A stretch of 10,791 bases of DNA from JBDTNL01 sp039933785 (lineage in GTDB: Bacteria > Acidobacteriota > Thermoanaerobaculia > Multivoradales > JAGPDF01). The stretch covers positions 1 to 10,791 of the forward strand of contig JBDTNL010000101.1 in the NCBI GenBank assembly GCA_039933785.1, written 5' to 3'. The notes beneath the pieces are model-generated. The model was not told the origin of the DNA. It saw nothing but the letters and a program-made list of their open reading frames with translations, and ran no database searches. Shown here piece by piece: positions 1 to 5,569 of this stretch. The translations under genes and the position numbers were made by a program. The first letter of the stretch is position 1; each line of letters begins with the position of its first letter.

Positions 1-336
1 GGGCATGCAAAGGCGATCTTCAGCGGTGTGACCACGGGCACGCTGGCCGATTTGGTGGTAAGTCTGATCGCCGATCACCCCGCCCTCGAGGGGCTGCTTC
101 ACGTCGCCGCCGAGCCGATCTCGAAGTTCGGTCTTCTGGGCCGTCTCCGAGATACTCTCGAGCTGGACGTCGAGGTCGTGCCCACGACCGACGTGGTCGT
201 CGATCGCAGCCTCGATGGAACGAGGTTCAGACAGGCTACCGGTTGGGTGGCGCCGTCGTGGGCCGCGATGCTCGCTCGGCTCGGCGAGGAAGCACCACGC
301 TACGAACGGCTGCGAGGAGAGCATGCTGCGGGATAA
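1..336 (+). CDS. Sugar-nucleotide reductase, RmlD/FnlB-like SDR (C-terminal part, 5' truncated)
   Basis: The open frame runs from the first base to a TAA stop, so the gene starts left of the window and only about 111 residues are visible. No Rossmann motif or YxxxK is in view. The visible part looks like the C-terminal, substrate-binding region of extended SDR sugar reductases related to dTDP-4-dehydrorhamnose reductase: an FSGVTTGTLADLV stretch, then GLLHVAAEPISKFGLL, then a DRSLDGTRF segment and a closing PSW motif. From context (FnlA- and FnlC-like genes follow) I infer that it is the 4-reductase step of UDP-L-FucNAc synthesis, reducing the 4-keto-hexose to the L-talose-configured intermediate. 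The protein ends right after this domain, so it lacks the C-terminal cupin domain known in CapF/WbjC. The end overlaps the next gene by 14 bases, which suggests translational coupling. Alternative: a true RmlD for dTDP-rhamnose, but no rml partner genes are visible. Confidence 0.75.
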   Translation, partial: GHAKAIFSGVTTGTLADLVVSLIADHPALEGLLHVAAEPISKFGLLGRLRDTLELDVEVVPTTDVVVDRSLDGTRFRQATGWVAPSWAAMLARLGEEAPRYERLRGEHAAG

Positions 337-1363
337 GCGCGTTCTGGTGACCGGTGGCACGGGCTCGATCGGCAATGTGCTGGTGCGCCGCCTGTTGTCC
401 GGAGAGGTTGGTCTGCCCAGCGAGATCGTGGTTTTCTCGCGCGACGAGGCGAAGCAGCACAGCATGCGGCTGGCCCTCGACCATCGCGAGGTGGCGACGG
501 ACGACGTGATCTACGAGCAGCGCGGGCGCGTGCGCTTTCAGATCGGCGATGTCGCCGACTATCGCGCCGTGTCGCCGGCGGTGCGCAACGCGGACGTGAT
601 CTTCCACGCCGCGGCGCTCAAACAAGTGCCGACCTGCGAGTACTTTCCCCTCGAGGCAGTGCGGACCAACGTCCTCGGCGCCGACAACATCGTGCGCGCG
701 ATCCAAGAGAGCGACTCACCGGTGAACGTGGTGGTCGGAATCTCGACCGACAAGGCCTGCAAGCCGGTGAATGTCATGGGTATGACAAAGGCCCTTCAGG
801 AGCGCCTCCTCGTACGAGCCAACGTCGACTGCCCGCGCACCCGATTCGTGGTCGCCCGCTACGGCAACGTGCTGGCGTCGCGTGGCTCGGCGATACCGCT
901 GTTTCACGACCAGATCCGCAAGGGCGGTCCGCTCACCCTCACGACGAAGGAAATGACGCGCTTCCTGATGAGCCTGGACCAAGCGGTGGACACGATCTTC
1001 GCCGCCTGCGCCCACGCCGCCGCCGGCGAGACCTACGTGCTGCGAGTGCCTTCGGCGCACATGGTCGACATCGCGGCTGCTTTGATCGGGGAGCGGCAGA
1101 TCGACATGGTCTCGACGGGCATTCGCCCGGGCGAGAAGGTCCACGAGATCCTGGTCTCGGAGGAAGAGTCTCCGCGCACCGTGCGACGCGGCGAATATCT
1201 GGTGATCAAACCCATCCTTCCGCAGTTGCGAGCCGCGACTGGCGACCAGCCCTACGATGAGATCGAACGAAGTTCGGCGCACGACGCGCTGACGCGGGCC
1301 GAGGTCGAGGGCCTGCTGCGCAAGCATCGCCTGATGATCGAGGATAGCCCGCTGTTTCTCTGA
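323..1363 (+). CDS. fnlA: UDP-GlcNAc 4,6-dehydratase/epimerase, FnlA/WbjB/CapE type
   Basis: The 346-residue protein is an extended SDR of the polysaccharide biosynthesis (CapD/FlaA1/FnlA) group. It has the NAD(P)-binding GGTGSIG at residues 11-17, FSRDEAKQ near 38-45, GDVADY near 75-80, AAALKQVP at 96-103, STDKA at 141-145 and GIRPGEKVHE near 266-275. The catalytic YxxxK position reads MGMTK (Met152, Lys156), giving the Ser-Met-Lys arrangement known for FnlA/CapE/WbpM-like enzymes, whereas PseB/FlaA1 have Tyr. In the known pathway FnlA removes water from UDP-GlcNAc and epimerises C5 and C3, making the 4-keto precursor of UDP-L-FucNAc in the cytoplasm. I chose the ATG at 323 because the Rossmann motif begins about ten residues later, as in the family, and GAGGAG lies just upstream at 314-319. 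The longer in-frame extension to 215 overlaps the upstream gene and has no family-like sequence. The downstream glycosyltransferase starts 11 bases after the stop. Confidence 0.88.
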   Translation: MLRDKRVLVTGGTGSIGNVLVRRLLSGEVGLPSEIVVFSRDEAKQHSMRLALDHREVATDDVIYEQRGRVRFQIGDVADYRAVSPAVRNADVIFHAAALKQVPTCEYFPLEAVRTNVLGADNIVRAIQESDSPVNVVVGISTDKACKPVNVMGMTKALQERLLVRANVDCPRTRFVVARYGNVLASRGSAIPLFHDQIRKGGPLTLTTKEMTRFLMSLDQAVDTIFAACAHAAAGETYVLRVPSAHMVDIAAALIGERQIDMVSTGIRPGEKVHEILVSEEESPRTVRRGEYLVIKPILPQLRAATGDQPYDEIERSSAHDALTRAEVEGLLRKHRLMIEDSPLFL

Positions 1364-1374
1364 TCCGCGCCAGG

Positions 1375-2628
1375 ATGAAAATCCTCATCGCGGTGCACGG
1401 CTTCCCGCCCCGAGAGCCCGGCGTGTGGACCATCCATCATGCCCGGGAGTTGGCGCGCCGCCATAGCGTCTGGGTCTACGCGCGAACCAATCATCCGTCG
1501 CGGCCCGAGTTCGACCAATGGGAAGATCGCGACGGCGCGGTCACCGTCCGCCGCGTTGTGCATCAGCAATTGGATCCCATGCGGTACTTCAATGGCTTTC
1601 AGGTGCCGCAGATCGACGAACGCTTTCTCGCCTTCGTGGACGAGATCGGCCCCGACGTCATCCACTTCGAACATCTGTTCGGGCTCTCCGCTGGGATAGT
1701 AGCCGGCGCGCGGGCGCGCGGTGTGCCCACGGTGCTCTGTCTCTACGACGCTTGGATGATTTGCCAACGAGTATTCCTGCTCCGCGCGGATGGGACGCCT
1801 TGCGCCGGACCCGACCCCGCCTTCGATTGCGTGACCTGCATCGAGGGGCAATGGCGGCGGTTCCCGCCGGACGACGGCGAGATGCGGCTCCGCCTGCAGC
1901 TGCACGACTTCCGCCAGGCGACGTTGCGTCAGGCCTTCGAGGCGGCGTCGGTGGTGACCACGTGCTCGCAAGCACTGCGCGAGAGCTTTGCGGCGACCTG
2001 GGGGCTGTCGCAGGACCGCCTGCGGGTGGTGAGTCTCGGCGTGCCGCCGCTCGCCGCGCCAGTGATTCACGTGCCGAGCGCGCGAGTGCGGATCGTGTAC
2101 CTGGGCGCGCTCGCGCCCCACAAGGGAGTGCACCTGCTGGCCGAGGCGGCGCAGGCACTCGACGATCTCGAGGTGGAGGTCCGAGTGCACGGCGCGGGGG
2201 CACCGTCGTTTCTCGACCGGCTGCGAGAGCTCTACCCGAGGCTCAGTTGCCGTCCGCCCTACGCCCGCGACGAGCTGCCTGGCATCCTGGCGCACACCGA
2301 CATCCTGGTGCTGCCGTCGCTCGCCGCCGAGACCTTCTCGTTCGTGCTGCGGGAGGCGGCGCTCGCCAATGTGCCGGTGGTGGCGTCGCGCATTGGCGCC
2401 ATTCCCGAGTACATTCGCGATGGCGAGACTGGCCTACTGTTCGAGCCTGGCAACGTCGCCGACCTGGCCCGCGCGCTGCGGCGCTTGGTGCTCGATCCGC
2501 GCCTGCGCGCCCGACTGGCGAATGCGCACGGTCCGGTGCGCTCGGTCGAGGACTATAGCGGCGAGATGGAACAGATCTATCGCTCGCTGGCGAATGAGGC
2601 CGCGCCGTCGGCGGGAGAAATCCGATGA
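1375..2628 (+). CDS. GT4-family glycosyltransferase
   Basis: This is a 417-residue GT-B fold retaining glycosyltransferase of family GT4. The N-terminal domain (about 1-195) opens with MKILIAVHGFPP. The C-terminal nucleotide-sugar domain (about 235-405) has YLGALAPHKG at 242-251, and the EX7E motif with Glu319 and Glu327 followed by ANVPVVAS and GAIPE. No signal peptide or membrane helix is visible, so it should act on the cytoplasmic face. The N-terminal domain has Cys130, Cys143, Cys152 and Cys155 (spacing C-x12-C-x8-C-x2-C), a cluster shared from memory with some GT4 enzymes that usually read HDxW just before it; here the word is YDAW with Tyr124. The usual GG of the N-terminal glycine loop is replaced (PREPGVW). 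Because it sits between fnlA- and fnlC-like genes, it probably adds FucNAc or a neighbouring sugar to a lipid-linked glycan. Donor and acceptor cannot be read from sequence. The stop overlaps the next start as ATGA. Confidence 0.9.
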   Translation: MKILIAVHGFPPREPGVWTIHHARELARRHSVWVYARTNHPSRPEFDQWEDRDGAVTVRRVVHQQLDPMRYFNGFQVPQIDERFLAFVDEIGPDVIHFEHLFGLSAGIVAGARARGVPTVLCLYDAWMICQRVFLLRADGTPCAGPDPAFDCVTCIEGQWRRFPPDDGEMRLRLQLHDFRQATLRQAFEAASVVTTCSQALRESFAATWGLSQDRLRVVSLGVPPLAAPVIHVPSARVRIVYLGALAPHKGVHLLAEAAQALDDLEVEVRVHGAGAPSFLDRLRELYPRLSCRPPYARDELPGILAHTDILVLPSLAAETFSFVLREAALANVPVVASRIGAIPEYIRDGETGLLFEPGNVADLARALRRLVLDPRLRARLANAHGPVRSVEDYSGEMEQIYRSLANEAAPSAGEIR

Positions 2629-3716
2629 AGGTGATGACCATTCTGGGTACCCGACCCGAGCTCATTCGCCTGAGCCTGGTGATCGAGCGCCTCGATCCGC
2701 TGTGCGAGCACGTGTTGGTTCACACCGGACAGAACTACGAGGCCGCGCTCGGTGAAGTCTTCTTCTCCGAGCTCGGGATTCGCGCGCCCGACCGGCACCT
2801 CGGCGTGCGCGGCCAGCATTCGGGCGAGCGCGTCGGTCAGATCCTGTCCTCCGCCGAGACCGTCATGCGCGAACTGAAGCCGGATCGCGTGCTGGTCCTC
2901 GGCGACACCGACAGCGCGCTCGCCGGGTTCATGGCCAAGCGCCTCGGCATTCCGCTCTTCCACCTGGAGGCCGGCAACCGGTGTTTCGACGATCGCGTGC
3001 CGGAAGAGGTGAACCGTCGCGTGATCGACCACTCGAGCGACGTGCTCATGCCCTACAGCGAGCAGAGCCGCGCCCACCTGCTGCGGGAGGGTATCGCTCC
3101 CGGCCGCATCTACGTCACGGGAAATCCCATCGCCGAGGTGCTGCGCCGGCACCGCGAGGCGATCGCCGAATCCGATGTTCTCTCGCGGTTGGGGCTCAAG
3201 GCGTCCGAGTACTTTCTGCTGACCGCTCATCGGCAGGAGAACATCGATCTGGAGCCTCGGCTGCGCAGCCTGATCGCGGCGACGCGGGCGGTCGCTCGCC
3301 GCCACGGCATGCCGGTCATCTGCAGCGTTCACCCGCGACTGCGCGCGCGCCTGGAGCAATTCGGCGTCGAGATGACCGACGCCGACGTGCGGCCTTACCC
3401 GGCCTTCGGGTTCTTCGACTTCGTCCAGCTCGAGCGCAACGCCCGCTGTGTGCTCACCGACAGCGGCACGGTGCAAGAGGAGTGCTGCATCCTCGGCATC
3501 CCCGCAGTGACCCTGCGCGACACCACCGAACGGCCGGAAACGATCGAATGTGGAAGCAACGTTCTCAGCGGCGTCGAACCCGAGGCCGTGCTCCGCGCGG
3601 TGACGATTGCTCTCGCCGGACCCGGTGCCTGGGTCGTCCCGCCGGCATACCTCGCGCCGCGGGTCAGCGACACGGTGGTGGCCATCGTGCTGGGCGCCAA
3701 CCAAGGTCGGGGTTAG
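2625..3716 (+). CDS. fnlC: Non-hydrolysing UDP-N-acetylhexosamine 2-epimerase, FnlC/WbjD/CapG type
   Basis: This 363-residue enzyme belongs to the WecB-like 2-epimerase family, close to the usual length. It shows GTRPE at 8-12, HTGQNYE at 33-39, LGDTDS at 92-97, HLEAGNRCFD at 113-122, PEEVNR at 126-131, TAHRQEN at 200-206 and TDSGTVQEE at 278-286. The AGNRCFD version is typical of FnlC/WbjD/CapG, while WecB-type ManNAc-forming enzymes carry AGLRT with a longer loop. In the known pathway FnlC inverts C2 of UDP-2-acetamido-2,6-dideoxy-L-talose to give UDP-L-FucNAc. Arg15 replaces the lysine often found after GTRPEiI in WecB, probably conservatively. The start overlaps the glycosyltransferase stop by four bases, and GGGAG at 2613-2617 is well placed. 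A WecB-like UDP-ManNAc role is the main alternative, less likely given the motif and the fnlA-like neighbour. Confidence 0.88.
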   Translation: MKVMTILGTRPELIRLSLVIERLDPLCEHVLVHTGQNYEAALGEVFFSELGIRAPDRHLGVRGQHSGERVGQILSSAETVMRELKPDRVLVLGDTDSALAGFMAKRLGIPLFHLEAGNRCFDDRVPEEVNRRVIDHSSDVLMPYSEQSRAHLLREGIAPGRIYVTGNPIAEVLRRHREAIAESDVLSRLGLKASEYFLLTAHRQENIDLEPRLRSLIAATRAVARRHGMPVICSVHPRLRARLEQFGVEMTDADVRPYPAFGFFDFVQLERNARCVLTDSGTVQEECCILGIPAVTLRDTTERPETIECGSNVLSGVEPEAVLRAVTIALAGPGAWVVPPAYLAPRVSDTVVAIVLGANQGRG

Positions 3717-3743
3717 GATCTCTGTTCCTGGAGGTCTCGATCT

Positions 3744-4142
3744 ATGGCAAAGACGATTCTGGAGTATCGCCGTTCAGTCGCCGTGGCCGCGTTGGGCCTG
3801 CCTTTCTCCGATAGCGTGCGGGTCGGAGGGCTGCTCTTTACTTCCGGCCAGCTCGGCAACCGCCCGGGCACGCTCGAGCTCGTGCCCGGAGGCATCGGTC
3901 CAGAATCGACGCAGGCGATGGAAAACCTGAAGGCCGTGCTCGAAGCGCACGGCTCGTCGCTCGACCGGGTCGTGAAATGCACGATCTTCCTCGCCGACAT
4001 CGCCGAGTGGCCGGCTTTCAACCAGGTGTACGTGCGGTATTTCCACGACAACCTGCCGGCGAGGAGCGCGCTCGCCGCCAGCGGTCTGGCGCTCGGCGCG
4101 CGGGTCGAGCTCGAGGCCGTGGCCGCGTTCGCGGCCGGCTGA
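3744..4142 (+). CDS. RidA (YjgF/YER057c/UK114) family enamine/imine deaminase
   Basis: This 132-residue protein has the standard RidA length and the single chorismate-mutase-like fold region. Visible hallmarks are FTSGQLG at 32-38, the ENLKAVLEAHG helix at 60-70, VVKCTIFLAD at 76-85, FNQVYVRYF at 92-100, LPARS at 104-108 and VELEAVA at 121-127. Arg107 and Glu122, fifteen residues apart, match the spacing of Arg105 and Glu120 in E. coli RidA, where the arginine binds the substrate carboxylate, so the active site looks intact. RidA proteins form trimers and hydrolyse reactive enamines or imines released by PLP enzymes to ketoacids and ammonia. The N-terminal stretch (LPFSDSVRVGG) is of a Rid subgroup different from housekeeping RidA. 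GGAGG at 3730-3734 lies nine bases before the ATG. The PLP decarboxylase starts two bases after its stop, which suggests that this RidA protects or assists that enzyme. Confidence 0.93.
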   Translation: MAKTILEYRRSVAVAALGLPFSDSVRVGGLLFTSGQLGNRPGTLELVPGGIGPESTQAMENLKAVLEAHGSSLDRVVKCTIFLADIAEWPAFNQVYVRYFHDNLPARSALAASGLALGARVELEAVAAFAAG

Positions 4143-4144
4143 CC

Positions 4145-5569
4145 ATGCCGGAAGCGGGCAACTCGATGAGCGGACCCGCAGGGCTCGATACGCAGTCTCT
4201 GGGTCTGTTGCAGGAGGCGCTGGCGCGTCTCGATATCGGGTTCTCCGGCCTTCCGCGGTCGATCGAGGAAGGTACGAGCGCGCACTCGACCGCACGCCAC
4301 GCCGCCATGCGCGAGGTGCTCGGGGCGGTAGCGGATCGGCTGCGCGACAACTACCCGTATTTCCATCCCCTGTATGCCGGCCAGATGTTGAAGCCGCCGC
4401 ATCCCGTAGCTCGTATGGCCTACGCGCTTGCCATGTGGATCAACCCGAACAACCATGCGCTCGACGGCGGCCGCGCCAGCTCGGCGATGGAAAAGGAGGC
4501 CGTGGCCGAGATCGCGGCCATGTTCGGGTGGAGCGAGCACTTGGGGCACCTCTGCGGCGGCGGCACGATGGCAAACCTCGAAGCGCTCTGGGTTGCGAGC
4601 CAGCTCAGGGGATCCGACGCGGTGGTGCTCGCCTCCGAGCAGGCGCACTACACGCACCAGCGCATCAGTGGTGTGCTCAGGCTGCCGTTCGAAACGGTGC
4701 CTTGCGATCCGCTCGGACGCATGGACCTCGCGGCGCTCGAGCGCCGGCTGCAGCAGGGTGGTGTCGGGACCGTAGTGGCGACGCTGGGCACGACGGCGAT
4801 CGGCTCGGTCGATCCCTTGCGCGCGATCCTGACCCTTCGCGAACGCTACGGATTCAGAGTGCACGCGGACACCGCGTACGGCGGATACTTTCGCCTGGTT
4901 GACGAGCTCGCTCCGCCGGCGCGCGGTGCCTTCGATGCCTTGCCTGAGGTCGACTCGATCGTCATCGATCCCCACAAACACGGGCTGCAGCCGTACGGTT
5001 GCGGTTGTGTGCTGTTCCGCGATCCCGCGGTCGGGCGCCTCTACAAGCACGAGTCTCCGTACACGTACTTCAGCTCGAACGAGCTCCATCTCGGCGAGAT
5101 CAGCCTCGAGTGCTCCCGCCCAGGAGCCGCTGCCGTCGGCTTGTGGGCCACCCAGCGCCTGCTGCCGTTGGTGCGCGGCGGAGAGCTCGCCCAAGGCCTC
5201 GCCGCCGGCCGGGCCGCCGCCCTGCTCCTGCACCAGAAACTCCAGGGCGACAGACGATATATCACCCCGTTCGCGCCCGAGCTCGACATCGTCGTCTGGG
5301 CGGTACGCGCGCCCTCGACCGGCGAAGCCACGGCCTTGGCGCGGAGCATTTTTGACGAAGCGGCGAGACACGATCTTCATCTGGCGCTCGCCGAGCTGCC
5401 GGTGTCGTTCTTCGATCTGGAGGCCGCCGGGATGAGACGGGACCACGAAACGCTCACGTGTTTGCGCTCGGTGCTGATGAAGCCCGAGCATCGCGAGTGG
5501 ATGGAGCGCATCTGGGCGACCCTCTCCGCATCGACCGACGCGGTGCTCGCCAAGGAGGCCCGCAGATGA
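4145..5569 (+). CDS. PLP-dependent group II decarboxylase, substrate unknown
   Basis: This 474-residue fold-type I PLP enzyme belongs to the glutamate/tyrosine/aromatic amino acid decarboxylase family. Markers in order are NPNNHALDGG at 100-109, GGGTMANLEAL near 138-147, SEQAHYTH at 164-171 with His168 as the expected ring-stacking histidine, HADTAYGGYF at 240-249 with Asp242 binding the pyridine nitrogen, and DPHKHG at 275-280 with Lys278 as the Schiff-base lysine. The C-terminal CLRSVLMKPEH segment (439-449) is also typical. The enzyme should decarboxylate an amino acid to an amine in the cytosol, but nothing visible fixes the substrate, and some family members do other chemistry such as decarboxylation-dependent oxidation. 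I took the ATG at 4145, two bases after the RidA stop; the ribosome site there is weak and Met8 at 4166 is a possible alternative. The in-frame extension upstream runs through the RidA gene and is not real. The stop overlaps the glucosidase start as ATGA. Confidence 0.9.
   Translation: MPEAGNSMSGPAGLDTQSLGLLQEALARLDIGFSGLPRSIEEGTSAHSTARHAAMREVLGAVADRLRDNYPYFHPLYAGQMLKPPHPVARMAYALAMWINPNNHALDGGRASSAMEKEAVAEIAAMFGWSEHLGHLCGGGTMANLEALWVASQLRGSDAVVLASEQAHYTHQRISGVLRLPFETVPCDPLGRMDLAALERRLQQGGVGTVVATLGTTAIGSVDPLRAILTLRERYGFRVHADTAYGGYFRLVDELAPPARGAFDALPEVDSIVIDPHKHGLQPYGCGCVLFRDPAVGRLYKHESPYTYFSSNELHLGEISLECSRPGAAAVGLWATQRLLPLVRGGELAQGLAAGRAAALLLHQKLQGDRRYITPFAPELDIVVWAVRAPSTGEATALARSIFDEAARHDLHLALAELPVSFFDLEAAGMRRDHETLTCLRSVLMKPEHREWMERIWATLSASTDAVLAKEARR
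5552..5558 (+). promoter_or_regulatory. Strong ribosome binding site for the glucosidase gene
   Basis: AAGGAGG lies seven bases before the ATG at 5566, inside the last codons of the decarboxylase gene. It decides the glucosidase start: the longer in-frame extension back to 5458 has no comparable site and would overlap the decarboxylase by over 100 bases. Combined with the ATGA overlap it implies translational coupling. Confidence 0.75.

Noticed and set aside
2577..3704. A 375-codon minus-strand frame opposite fnlC
   Set aside because: No domain is recognisable, and the plus strand encodes a complete 2-epimerase with all family motifs.
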